Source: Zygnema cylindricum (Eukaryota; Streptophyta; Zygnematophyceae; Zygnematales; Zygnemataceae). From it: a DNA stretch of 64,000 nt. The stretch is from assembly GCA_037447655.1 (NCBI GenBank), contig JBBHKE010000295.1:26666-90665 (forward strand), given 5' to 3'. Below are positions 45,134 to 57,200 of this stretch, one piece after another. Numbering within the stretch: position 1 is the first letter of the stretch; each line of letters opens with the position of its first letter. Made by a program: the position numbers and the translations under genes. A model generated the notes under the pieces. That model made no database searches. It was not told the DNA's origin and worked only from the letters and a program-made list of their open reading frames with translations.

Positions 45134-46234
45134 CTGTACTTTTTCGAAATTTCAAATTCGCCGTCAGACATTGACAAATTTTACACCGACGCTGTACGAT
45201 CTGTACAAAGCTGTACTCTATTGCCTGTGGCTGACGTAAGCAGCTGGGCAGAGTCAAAAGTACAGTACGTATGCAAATATCAAATTTCCTTTTCAAAGGT
45301 CTCTCTCTTTTTCGCCATTCGTCAGTTCCATGTGGGGAACGTCGAAGCTGGTCGCTATTTCGGTGTACTTCCATGTTCCTCTATGCCCATATCCAGTCAC
45401 GTCACAGAGCCGTACATGCATCCATGATTGCATTTTGAGTGGTTCCGGCGTTCCGGAGTGCGTTCAACTCAGCGGATCGCCATATCAAACCCGGGATACG
45501 CGAATAGGTACTGTACGGTAGTGACACAGAAACACTATATAAGGAGTTGTGTACTTTATGCCACTGCGTGCTTATCATTTCATACGAACAGGAAAATGTG
45601 TGTGTCCACGTGGCTCTGCCTTCTGTTCGTGTGCGCACAAGTGACATGTACGGAAAGCACACACTTTGCACGCAATTAGCACTAGGAATGTGTCACGGTG
45701 CGTCCGTATCAAAAATAAGAACTAGACAACTAGTAGGGTTATACCAAACGTAATTTATCGTTGCAAAAGACTTTTTCTGAATTCAGTAATAATGGCACAG
45801 GGATGATTGGCGGTCGAGACTGCTCCATGATTGACCCATGTTTTATAGAAGATGTAACTCAACTCTTTTTACTTCCTAAAATATCATTTGCGAAGTACTG
45901 ATGCCTGAATATCATGCACCGACACTAAGCACGCATAAGACAAATTTTTGGTACATTTGCGTGAGATCGCCTGCGACATGTAGGCAATTTCCACGCGCAG
46001 CTAACAAATGAAATGCTGCCACCTGGAACACCTTTTCCACTTCGCAGAACTACCACTACACACTTTCTCCTCCCCTACTTTAAAATCCCACCTTCGACCC
46101 AATATCATTTTACGTCCTCCCTTCCTATCTCCCGCCCTCCTCTCTCTCTCTCATCCTCACGCCCTCGCTCCATTGCCACCTGTCTCTCTCCAAATACATC
46201 TCTCTTCCTCTTCCGTCTCTTCCAAATAGAAAAA
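45134..46234. other. Flank with possible promoter of the ORF at 46235
   Basis: No recognised gene at 45134-46000. From about 46060 the + strand becomes strongly C/T-rich (CTCCCCTACTTT, CTCTCTCTCATCC), a pyrimidine-rich leader as found in many plant 5' UTRs, running to the ATG at 46235. A TATATAAGG sequence lies at 45536-45544, probably too far away to be its TATA box. Confidence 0.4.
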
Positions 46235-46490
46235 ATGGCTTCCATCCGAGAATCCTCCCCTCTCTTAACTCCTCTCCTTCACACTAAGTCTGAAACTCCT
46301 CCCTCTCCTCCCCCAAAATATGTTCCTTCTCCCACTCTCCTCCTCCTCCTCAAATTCTTCTTCCAGTCAGTGATGCTCTCTGCCTCCCTCTTCCTCCTCT
46401 TCGAATTGATCTCTCCTTCCTGGTACCAGACAAACTATGCTGTACTTTCCATCCGTACAATGCTGACGTCATCATCTCTGGGTCGCACTG
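46235..46490 (+). CDS. Candidate first exon of an unknown membrane protein
   Basis: The ATG sits in AAAAAATGGCT after a pyrimidine-rich leader. It encodes 85 residues: a Ser/Pro-rich N-terminus, the segment PTLLLLLKFFFQSVMLSASL continuing LFLLFELISPSW (one likely transmembrane helix), then YQTNYAVLSIRTML. A strong donor (ACTG|GTAAGC) follows at 46491. Pyrimidine leader, good start context, hydrophobic helix and donor suggest a real gene, but no later exon was found before the repeats and N gap. No family recognised. Confidence 0.35.
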
Positions 46491-46835
46491 GTAAGCCGGA
46501 CGCTTCTCTCTCATCCGCCCCCCATGATGGAGGGCTTTCGTTTGAGGGCAGGGAGGAGGGAGATGGGAGGGGGAGAGGGAAGGAGGGAAAGTGAGACGGA
46601 GTGGGATTGGAAAGGGGAGAGGGGAGATGGGAGATGGGAGGAGGGAGGAGGGAGAGGGAGTCCTTACCGCTTCATTTATGCCCGCTGGTTCACATACGCT
46701 CCTGTTATGCATTCTTTTTTCCACACTATTTATTGTGTGTGGATCGAGCGATAGACCCTTACCTACTTTCCCAACTCCTCAATTTTAGAGACTACGATCA
46801 CCTAATTACTTATTTAATTACTTATTGAGTTACTT
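46491..46835. other. Intron-like sequence with G-rich stretch
   Basis: GGGAGATGGGAGGAGGGAG-type simple sequence at about 46545-46655; otherwise nothing recognised. Confidence 0.5.
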
Positions 46836-47094
46836 ATTTATTTTGGCAATTGTACTTTTTTGTCTCTTCCCATAACTAGAAAGATTTTTTTTTTTTTTTG
46901 TTTCGTATTATTATGGGGAAATAGTGTGGATAATGGTATTTCATGGTTGGAGTAACCTTGTTTATTGAATTTTTATTTATTTTGGCAATTGTACTTTTTT
47001 GTCTCTTCCCATAACTAGAGAGACTTTTTTTTTTGTTTCGTATTATTATGGGGAAATAGTGTGGATCATGGTATTTCATGGTTGGAGCAACCTT
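46836..47094. repeat. 139-bp tandem duplication
   Basis: TTTTGGCAATTGTACTTTTT begins at 46841 and again at 46980. Both are followed by GTCTCTTCCCATAACTAGA, a T run, CGTATTATTATGGGGAAATA and TGGTATTTCATGGTTGGAG. The copies are nearly identical, differing mainly in T-run length. Confidence 0.92.
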
Positions 47095-47334
47095 GTCCGT
47101 ACACTATTTGTAGTGTTGACGTGTATATTAGAATATATACATAAAAAAAGGTAAATTTTGTTTGTTTTGTAGTTATTATTGTTATTATTATTCTTTTTGT
47201 TACTGTTTTTATTATGTTCAAATTTTAGTTTCGAGAGTTGAATTTCCGAGTTCGATGTCCTCGGATGGAAATGACAGAAAAATAATGGAAAGTATAAACT
47301 TTTTGTTTATGAAATTAAACTGTACACCGTGAAT

Positions 47335-47682
47335 CGCTATTAGCGTACATGACGCTAATTGGGGTACCCCTTTTTTTGGGGCAAATTCTCAAATAGAATA
47401 AAGTACGCTAAATGTTTTTGCACGTTATTTGAGGTACTCCGCTCAATACGGCTCATAACTGTAATTTAGTGTCCTTTTAAATAGTGTGGTGTACGGAATG
47501 CCATATCTGTACTATTCCGTACCTTTTTAAATATAAAAGTACAGAAAATATAATAATATATAATTGCGTAAATATTTTCGGGCATACGCAGATGTCAAAA
47601 AAACGCGACGGCGTACGATTTGAACTCTTTCGTACATCTACATGTTCTAGTGTGGACATATTATGTGCCGAAAATTTTTACA
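47335..47682. mobile_element. Left part of another TA-flanked MITE, cut by the N gap
   Basis: CACCGTGAATCGCTATTAGC preceded by TA (47333-47334) matches the family terminus. Internal text (GTGTGGTGTACGGAATG, CGACGGCGTACGATTTG) parallels the 44387-44923 copy. The right end is lost in the gap at 47683-47692. Confidence 0.65.
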
Positions 47683-47692
47683 NNNNNNNNNN
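47683..47692. other. Assembly gap (10 N)
   Basis: Ten N bases between the MITE fragment and the second family B copy. Confidence 1.
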
Positions 47693-47801
47693 TGCCGTCA
47701 AGGAATAGCTAATGGATAGCATGGGGCTCCAATGCGCAGCCTTAACTCTTTAAGGCTGCCATGCTGTGCGAAGAACATAATGGAGAACCCCTGGTACTCC
47801 A

Positions 47802-49246
47802 TTAGAACCCCTTCGCCCTCTTGAGCTGTGAGGCCGAAAGCAGGCGTCCCTCTTCCGCTCCATTACCAGCCGCTCCCGCTTTTACCTCAAACTCTTCTTC
47901 ACCTTTCTTCACTCTCATGGCGCCACTTCTCCAATCGATCGTCGGATTCCATTTTTGCAGCCACGGCTTCCCCAAGATTACCTCATGGTCCCCAAGAGGT
48001 AATACATGAAGCGTGTCGTACCGTCGGAATTTCTCAATTCCGACGCGTAACCTCGGGGTACGATAGGTAATCGATAAGGAACTGCCGTCGGCCAATTGTA
48101 CCGACTGATGATCCTTTAGTACCACAAGAGGAAGTTTCAACCTTTTCACCATCGCCTCGTTAATGAAGTTCCCCGATGCTCTGGAGTTCCACCATGAAGT
48201 TAGTTGCGCTCACTCCTATTTGACCCCGAAATATCAAAGGGTCTCCTCCTTCACTAGCTAACCTCATAACGGTAAGTTTTCCCTTTTTGGGACCTTTCCG
48301 TTTTGGACATTCTCGAGCCATATGATCTGGAGAACCGCACTGGAAGCATAGGCCATTTTGCCTCCTCCGCTAGATTTCCTCGGGGGATAAGTCATTAGTC
48401 TTGGTCTTGGTAGTTTTCTTCTTTCTCCGCAGGATGTTGACCACTTCCTTATCCTCATTAATTGCGCCGAGCTCCATGGGGGTTGGACCTTCGTCTCGTC
48501 GGTTTCCTCTGTTACTGCTCGTCCCGTAGTGATAAGGTCTCTGGAGGTTAAAGTCGACCAAATCGGTCCTCTCCGCAAACTGGATGATTGCCGAGAGAGT
48601 AGGAGTCGTGCTTTCCCGAGCAAGTCATTGTTCCACATCTCTACGAATAGACGACTTAAGCCCCTTCACGTAGCGATCCACGGCTTCATCCTCCGTCATC
48701 GTGGGTATTTGAACTTTGCACTCCTTGAACCGCTGCATAAACTCCATCACTGAAGTTCGTCACTTCAATACTGCGATCTTATCTCTCGCCGCCTTCACCG
48801 TGTTGACGAGCTGCCAAGTGTCGCGGAGGAGTTGAACGAAGAGCGCCCAGACGGTCGATATCTCATCGTCCTCCACCAATGTCCTCCACCACGCCCCCAC
48901 TGCCCTTTTAAGAAAACCACCCGCGTAGTGAATCTTCTCACGATCCGATAGGCTAGGAAAATTCTCGAGATAGTTCGCAACAGAGAATAGCCATGAGTCA
49001 AGGTTCTTGTGTCTTGCAGGGTCAAACTCGTCGGGAAGCCTTAATTTCGGTCTCCGGGAGTCTCTCTCTATGCCCCCCTGAGGTCGCTCCCCTAGACGAG
49101 ACTCCAAGGCTGTGACGGTGTTACTCAACTGCGCGTTCTGTAATCTCACACTTTCCAACTCCTTGAGAACTTGCGCCAACATTTATGTAGTGGATACGCC
49201 GTGTTCATCCATGCTGTAGAGTCACGGGTAATTGCTCTGATACTTG
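47802..49246 (-). pseudogene. Family B element 2: gag and protease only
   Basis: Parallel to 40530-41973. Gag N-terminus at 49182-48760 (MLAQVLKELESVRLQNAQLS, DEFDPARHKNLDSWLF), with TGG intact where copy 1 has TAG. Gag C-terminus at 48561-48370 ends in the same LSPEEI stop. The knuckle follows and the protease frame is 48152-47802 (HEVILGKPWLQKWNP). An extra T near 48187 shifts the protease active-site region. Homology ends at about 47812, so RT to 3' LTR is missing. A primer site (GTATCAGAGC, reversed at 49234-49243) precedes the LTR. Confidence 0.9.
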
Positions 49247-49728
49247 TGTAAAAGAGGCAACGATACACCACAACACGTCACAATGCACAGCGGAAAACAC
49301 CAAGGATCTTCATGTAGCAACAGTAGGAGCACACAGTACTGACAGACAAGGTTGCGATATATTACGTGGAGGAGAGTACAAGGTTGCGCTCACTGCGTAG
49401 GTCTATTTGAGGTACTCTATTCACAAGGTCTCCTCGACTATTTAAACTAACTGCTAGTCATCCTAGTACTGTACAGCTGTACACGTGGACCTTTACGGTC
49501 AACCGAGATCTATCTAAAACTTCCTTCTAGAACTATACAGCACCATCTACATTCTGCGGCGTTGCTATGCTGCGCTGCTATGTTGCGGCGCTACCAACTT
49601 GTTACGCCGCTAAGTTGCTATCTCGCTACGCTGCGGTGGCCTGGAATCGCAGCTGCGCTGCTCTAGAATTGCAACTATAGCAGCCTAGCCTTAGCCACTA
49701 AGTACCCGAATCCTGTAACCCTATTACA
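49247..49728 (-). repeat. Family B 5' LTR of element 2 (482 bp, complete)
   Basis: TGTAAAAGAGGCAAC to ACCCTATTACA, same length and order as 35172-35653. It abuts the LINE sequence that starts at about 49730. Confidence 0.92.
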
Positions 49729-49784
49729 AACGTCCATTTTATCTTGCCCGAACTCTCCCATCAACGCCCTCATTTTTGTCTTCT

Positions 49785-51041
49785 CTTAAGGACTTCGACG
49801 ACAAACCTTTTAGCGTACTCCACCACCTCGTTGGGCATTGGATTTTTCATTGGCCATAGGGCTCGTTTGCTCGCCAACAAGCAAGTCTCCCTATTTCGAA
49901 TGGCGGCTTAGGTTTGATTCCTATGGCTAGAGTTGCTCCAGCGGCATATTTGGGCAGTTTGGCTTTAGTGGCACCTACCATCACCTCTCGATCTATCGTA
50001 GATGACGTTCGAATCAAGGCCCTGGTTGTCCCTAAGGTGGATGAAAACCTTATTCCTTTTCATGAGACTCTTCTCATCGCGCGTGCACTCCTCCCACTTG
50101 ATGCACAAAACCAGGTTCCACCATTTCCGACTCTTATTTCCGACAACAACTTTCATCTCCAACAACGTATAACTGAGCAATTCGCAGCCGCTAAATTCCA
50201 TAACCTTTTAAATGCGCTACCCTCGGCTCAATCGCGTGCTCGACTGCGTTCGTGTTCCGGGTCGGGGGGCGGTGCTTGGTTGCAAGCCACGCCGAGTTTT
50301 TCAACACTTCGTCTGAAGTCTGACCAGTTCACATCTGCCCTACGTCTTCGTTTGGGTTTGCCTCACCCTGCGCTTCTTCGGCGACCCCATTGTGTTTGTA
50401 ACCAACCTATCGACTCGGACGAGATTCATCAACTCCGTTGCTGTAGGGGCAATGAACGTATTGTTGCCCATGATTTGGTTCGCGACTCAATTGCAGCAAT
50501 TGGCATTGACGCAGGCTACAGCGTGAGGCGCGAATCTTCTCAATTACTACCTCCTCGCTCCTCGTCTAATGGCCTTCGAAGTCCTCGGGTTGACTTGGTT
50601 TTCTTCCATGGGGCTGGGAGGATTTTGGGTGATGTGGTCCTCACGGATCCGACTGGGACCCACGTTTCTTCTCGCGCGGTGGTTCATGCGGGCGTGGCGA
50701 CTCGGGACGTAACAACTTCTAAAGAAAGAGATTACGCTCATCGAGACCCGGCAGACCAATTTGTGCCATTTGCTGTAGAAATTTTTGGTACTTTGGACAA
50801 GTCTTTTGATGATTTCCTCCGTACTTGTGCGAAGAAGACATTTGAGTCTCGGGGTCCGGGGAGCCCTCCCCCGAGCCTTCTTGTTTCGTTTTGCCGTCAA
50901 CGAGTATCAGTAGCTCTTCAACGGGCGCAAGCCGCTGCCCTTATGCGACGGAGCACAGTGGCGGATGACAAGCGGGGCCTCCTAGATATTCCACCACGGG
51001 ATCCAATCCACATCCACGATCTTCAGGGGTGTGGAGTTTAG
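49785..51041 (+). pseudogene. 3' end of a LINE with CCHC knuckle and PD-(D/E)XK endonuclease
   Basis: One frame carries LKDFDDKPFSVLHHLVGHW, a TAG at about 49857, then ARQQASLPISNGGLGLIPMA, the conserved post-RT GGLGL block, and then an uninterrupted 375 codons from 49914. Counting from there: SRARLRSCSGSGGGAWLQAT at about 107-126, zinc knuckle C160-x-C162-x9-H172-x3-C176, then RVDLVF (D227), GDVVLTDP (D240) and K270 in TTSKERDY, followed by FVPFAVEIFG. Knuckle plus restriction-like endonuclease fits R2/Dualen-type LINEs, where the nuclease nicks the target for reverse transcription. The RT itself is missing. The stop is at 51041 and a possible poly(A) signal (AAATAAAG) lies near 51246. Confidence 0.82.
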
Positions 51042-51667
51042 TTTGTTAGGGTTGTGTAGTTTTTCCCTTTGTATAATGTCATCTTTAGTAAACTTGCTTA
51101 GTTTAGGCAGTTATTCTAATTAGATTTGGCGTCTTCACATGTTTTCTTTACCTTTGTTTTTTTTGGCTATTTTTTATCATTAAACGTTTATTTCCCTTTT
51201 TTTAACCCTTTTGTACCTTGATGGATTTTTCCATCGCTCTTTTTGAAATAAAGAAGTGTGCTCACTTGGGCGGTAGAAAGTCGGCATGAGAGTTGTGCGT
51301 ACAGTACAGACAGGGTTCCTTACATGTTTCCCCGGTATGGTGAACCATGTGAACCTTCATTTCACCGTGCTAAATGCGCCGTAAGTTTCACCATTACAAA
51401 ATACTACCGGGTATCTGGTTAGGGTTTACATGTTTAGGGTTTTTTACTATGTGTTTGTGTTTATTTTTTTAATAAAAAAAACACAAATAATAAAAAACGC
51501 TAATCATATATATACATTTTTACGGCCGCGCGGCGCGGCGCGTCGTAAAACGAAATGATAATGGGGGGGCGACGTGGATCCATAAAATTGCGCGAAACCG
51601 ACAGCTCAGGTTCACAGAGCCCGAAAAACGCACGGTTCAGTATAGTACTGTACTGTACTGTACTGTA
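51042..51667. other. LINE 3' flank and intergenic DNA
   Basis: Possible LINE 3' UTR to about 51250. Beyond that a CGCGCGGCGCGGCGCGTCG GC cluster (51526-51545) and a short (GTACT)n run at 51642-51666 directly before the MITE. Confidence 0.5.
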
Positions 51668-52261
51668 CACTGCGAATCGTAATTAGAGTAATGAAAAAAT
51701 TAGAGTAAAAAAACAAAAAAAAAACAATTAGAGTAATTCACGCTAATTTATGTGATAGAGCTTTTTCAACTATGAAGTTTACTCTAATTTATTTAGTTAT
51801 TCTATATTGGGTTATGTCGGCGATAATTATGTGCGCGATAATTATGAACACTAAATTACGTAGACGTACAAAATGTGTCAATACGTTATAGTATTGATGT
51901 CATTATGACGCTAATAATATTTGTCGCATTGAATGTCAGTTAATGTTCACACTGACGACGATGCTGTCGACGGACGAGAGTTATGCGAACGGCTTTTTTT
52001 CGATGTGTGTGATTTTTTTTTTGTTTAGTACGATTTCACGTGCGAGCGCGATTCTATTAACTCATTTTTTGTACCTTTTTACTTATAAAAATACAATTTT
52101 GCACCGTCAGACGTCGTCCGTTTAGAATTTTTTACGCTAATTAAACCTCACCTAAATTAGAATGATGAAAAAATTCGAATCGATTACTCTATTTGATGTT
52201 ATAGAGTCGAAATTTCGAGCGACCGAATTAGAGTAATTTACTCTAATTACGATTCGCGGTG
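51668..52261. mobile_element. TA-flanked MITE, 594 bp
   Basis: Left end CACTGCGAATCGTAATTAGA and right end, reversed, CACCGCGAATCGTAATTAGA, with TA on both sides (51666-51667 and 52262-52263). Sub-terminal TTAGAGTAA/TTACTCTAA repeats occur at both ends. No transposase frame. Same terminal family as 5203-5408 and 44387-44923. Confidence 0.82.
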
Positions 52262-54231
52262 TAGTTTATGCGGACAACAGTACTCATGTTTTATTGAGAC
52301 GTGCAAGCTGCAAATTGACCGCCAAAAACATGCTAGAGGGTGCAGGATATATTGACATGCTCCCACTCGATTCCAAATTGCAGTATAGACAGATACATAT
52401 TCTGTTATTCCCAAGCAGCTCTCCGTCTGGAGCCTTGACATGCTCCCACTCGATTCCTCGTGGCCTAGGCATGGATGCCTCTGGCAAAGTTTTTGGAACC
52501 TTGAAGGGTGGCTTCAATGACAGATTAAATGGAGGAATTTATGGCGTCTCCAATGGCGGATTCTTTATGAAGGAGTGGAGGAAAATTCGCGCGCGGAAAT
52601 GAAGCAACGTCTCTTTTTTTTAAAATGTCCGTACAATTTTCCGTACAAGTTGAGACGTACGAATTTTACGAAATTTACGAAACTAGCGAATACTACGTAG
52701 TTTTCGAAAAAAAGTCCAAATCCGTACGAATTGGACTTCTATGTATATCGCAGTTTGTACCATTTTCGTACATTTTCCGTATCTTTTCGTAATATTTCGT
52801 ACAGCTTTGGTACAATTTTGTACATTCCCGTAAAATTCCTGTTCAGTTTACCGGACAGAAAGTACTACGAAGTGCAACGTATCTTTTCGTCAAATTTTGT
52901 ACATTTACCGTACAAAAACGTACAGCTATCGTAAAATACCGTACAGTTTCCGTGAATTAGCCGTTCAGTTTACCAGCCAGAAAGTACATCGCCTTTTTTC
53001 CCGATTTATTCAAAAGTCACGAATTATACGTTTTAATCGGAAAAAGGAAAAAATCGTTCGATTTGAACAACTATGGGAAATTCTATATCTGGAAATTCTA
53101 TATCTGGTGGCAGCCTAAAATGCTCGTACTATACGGGTTTCTTTATTTATAATACGCGTATAACTGCTACATATAGCGTTGCCATGACTTTTCGCACCTT
53201 AAAACAGCGCATTCGGAACGGTTGGCTTGGCCAGGGGACCGTTGGCCAGTCAAAAACCTCGGCACGTGTGAAACTGCTACAGGGTTTGGCAGTTGGGTTG
53301 AAGCCCCCTCTTTCCAGCCGGAAATAGGTTTAGATTTTCTGCTATTCCGCTACACGTTTGAAAACCCTAGAATTTGGCTTTGTGAACTGTTATTTGACAA
53401 ACAAATTTTGGATTATTTTGTTTTTTACTCTTGTTTATTATGCTCTGTAATAGCTTGCAGAAACGGTGCCGTTTTTTTTTTTTTTCCTCTTTTTTTCAGA
53501 CGCTTTTCATTTCTTTTGTATTCTTTCCGCTAGTTTTGTCTGCGAAGAATACAAGTGAAAATCTCCTTTCAAGAGAGCGAATGTCAGTAGTCACTGCTTA
53601 TTTTGCAGTTTTTTTCCGAGGAAGAAGAGACTTTTGATTTCTACACTCACTTGTTGATTCGTTTTTGACCATTCCAGTTACTTTGTCTCCATTTTTGAAT
53701 ATTTTCTTGTTCTTGTTCCAATTTCTGCTATGTGTCATCGGACCTCCTTATTGTGAAAATGCAAAGTGATTTTCAATTTTCCTAGTCAGGACGGCTCTGT
53801 TGCCTCTTCTCTTCCTCTTCTCTCAGCAAAATTTTGATTTGAAACAAGCAACTTGGATATTTACTAAGACGATTTTTTCATCAGTATTTGCAAAGGTTTC
53901 ACAATTTACAATAAGGTCCAAATTGGCCTGTCACCTTTTATTCCCTTCCGCTTCTTCATTCCTCCTCTTACAGGGAAGCATATAGCCTTTCTCTAGCTGT
54001 CATTTCATAGACATTTCATATTTTTTGGCAGCCATTTCAATTTTTTATTGAAATGTTTTAGTAACCAATTATTGACTTTTTATCATCTATTTTTTAGTTG
54101 TTTCTTGTGATGCTATACTATCACTGCAAGTGATCTTATTTTCAAAAGTCAATTGAATAGAACTTATTTGATTTCAAGCTTAAAAAAAAGACTTCGTACA
54201 TTCAACTCTGGCTGTATATAAAGTTTGCAGG
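52262..54231. other. Upstream region of PTEN, no recognised coding exon
   Basis: 52620-53000 is dense in CGTAC/GTACG words and holds CAGTTTACC(G/A)G(A/C)CAGAAAGTAC twice (about 52846 and 52968), which resembles the hAT interior reversed. TATATAAA lies at 54213-54220, just before the first PTEN exon, but leaves no room for a 5' UTR. Bases 54225-54231 (TTTGCAG) read as a splice acceptor, so an unseen 5' exon is likely. Confidence 0.45.
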
Positions 54232-57200
54232 ATGGTGCTTCTGTACTTGCGTCAGTTGGTTTCTAAAAGACGAAAGCGCTATGTGACGGCTCAGTATAAC
54301 TTAGATTTAAGCTATATTACGGATCGAATTATTGCAATGTCATATCCGGCAGAGAACTTGGAAAGCTGGTATCGGAATCCTATTTGGCAAGTGCAAGATT
54401 TTCTTGACAACACACATTCTGGCCATTACAAGGTTTTTATTATTATTCAGTTTATCCTTTTCATGCTATTCAGTCATTTTTTGTTTCAAATGACGTTATT
54501 GTTGTTGTATTCGACTTTACTCATATGGTTGTTGCAACTGTTGAGATTGATTGAATGTAGAGTTTATTGCTCGCACATGTGTATCACTCAAGTGCACAAT
54601 GTACAATAGTTTACTCGTGAGAAGATAAGTAAGTACAGGCTTCTTCAATTTGGCCTATTGTTAATTAGTGTATGTAGGGAATGTTTGTGATACTTCTTTT
54701 TGTAAATACATTGTGATGATAATCAACATTTTTCTCAAAAGTTTCTGATGATAATGCAGTTATGAAGGATGGTTATCATGCTAATAGCTACGTGATTTTG
54801 CCACTTTTTCAGGTCTATAACCTTTGCTCCGAGTGCCAGTATGCTTCGACCTATTTTGATGGACGGATTGAACTCTTACCATTTGACGACCATCAAATTC
54901 CCCCTTTTAAGCTTGTGAAACTTTTCTGCGAGAGTGTCCAGGCATGGCTTAGAGCGGATCCTGAAAATATCGCAGTTGTCCATTGCCGGGTAATTTAGTT
55001 TGCCTCAACTTCTGTTCTGCTTATGTTTCCTTGCTGTATTTATAATTGTATGCTACTTATACCTCAACGCAACCGCTATAAGTGACAAAATAAATTGCAA
55101 ACTTGTTATCTAGCGTATATGTTGTCCTATTATTTAACTTTTATTACAGTTTAAAGTGATTAGTTTAAGACAAAAAAATTGAAAGGATGTTAACACAACT
55201 GTAAACGTCAGTGTTTAACTTGCATGCCACTTTCAATTTTTGTTGAGTTAATGCACTAGGAATCTCCACCTTTATGGATTTTAAATTTTGTAGATTATTC
55301 TCATTCCAGACAGTAGGTATTGTTTGTCGTAACAATCTGCTGCATTGTTTCTTAATTGTTCCGGGATGATTTGTCTCACTTAGGCCTTTCTATACGGTGT
55401 TTTGTCATTCGCATAATTTCTTGTTATATAGTGATTCACATATAGGCAAATAGTGAAAGAAACTAGACTGACCGACTATCCTATCTGTCGATAAGATAGT
55501 TTGTCTTATCAACAAGCTATGTTATGTTTGTCGGTAAAATTCTATTTGCCTACATTTTTTATGTATCTTTTATACAGCTTTGTAATTGTGCCTCACATTC
55601 GACTAATTTCTGATTCTTGTGATTAAAAGTGTGCAATTCAGAAAGTTTGTCATGAAGTGTTGTTTTCATGTAGCAAATGGCAGTTTTGAAATTATAATGT
55701 GCATAAGGTATTGCAATAAACACAAGCTGAAGGTCTTTATAGTTTTTATAAAATGCATTTGGCCTTCATGTTTTATTCCTTCACCAAGTTCAACCATAAA
55801 TGGGTTAACATCAATCATGTAAAGAAAGGAAGAGAAGAATATTTTGCTGAACTAGAAGACATATTTGCCTAGCTTTTGAATTTTTGAAATGGTTGAACCT
55901 ATTTACAAGTGGTCGCCCCTAGTAATTGTTTTCAGTTGATACTGGTGGATATTGTGCCATTTTACAGAGAAGAGAGCCATTTTTCTCATGTCACCATTGT
56001 TATTATCTAGAAATCTGATATCAGCTGATTTGTATGTTCCAATTTTTTTTTTTTTTTTGCTGGAGATGAGATTCAGGCTGGAAAAGGACGAACCGGTATC
56101 ATGGTTTGTTGTTACCTTGTCTTTACTGGCATGGATCCAGAGGAGGCGCTGAATTTTTATAGTGAGAAAAGGACCACCAACTCGAAAGGGGTATGTACAG
56201 CTAGCTCTAACATATTCTGTTCACTAACTTTGTCGATAACCTTAAAGATACACCGATTCACCAGCTGCTATGACTACACCAGTTTGTGTTTTTGCCTTCA
56301 TGGTCGTTTATAGCAGTGCTGATGTCTGTTACTCTCATTTAAAATAAAATGGAGAACATTTGCTGTGAGCTTTTGTCATGATTTTGATTTTTTGTCTCAG
56401 CTTCAAGATGTTACAACAGGTAGATTGTTTCAAATGCCGTTTTTAGGCAATTCTGCCATCTCAGAAAATATACAGGCATGTTTTTTCTTTCAGAAATTTG
56501 CAAGATTTTCAGAAACGCACATTTTTTTTTGTTTACAGGTCACTATTGCAAGTCAACAAAGATATGTTCACTACTGGAGCTACATAATTAGGTCAAGTGC
56601 TCGTCCTCCAGGGATTATAAACATCCCGGAACCCAAGCCCCGAGCTCTGCGGCGAATGAGACTTTATGACTTGTCTGGGGAGAGAGTTGACTTTGTGATG
56701 GACATCTTGGATGAGGTTAGTGCGGCTTGAAAAATCCCCAAATGGAATTCAGAACTGTAGAATCTGAGTAAAAACTGCTTAATTAAGTAGTCAAGTTGAG
56801 ACAAGCTTAGAAAAGACCCAAATGAAACTAACAAACTGTAGAAGCTGAGCAAAAGTTGTTTAATCAAGTAGTGAAGTGGGACACAAGCTTCAGAAGACCT
56901 TTGGATATGTGGTGTGATTAAGCAGACTAGTCCATGTATTTACAACATTCAAGGAAACTAATTGTCTTTTGGGGCAAGAGTGTGGGTGCAAGTCTACATT
57001 GTGAACGTGTTATCACATGTATGAGTCAAAGCATTAGTGTAATCTTCAATTGACCATTTAATAACATTGTATGCCAAGTTATGCAAATGCTAAAATTTCT
57101 CATTACCTACATATCACACACGCTATAGGCTCAATTCTTTCTTGAATGCTCGTGATGCATGAGAAAACGTGGAAATGTGTAGAGAATTTCATTAGGTCTG

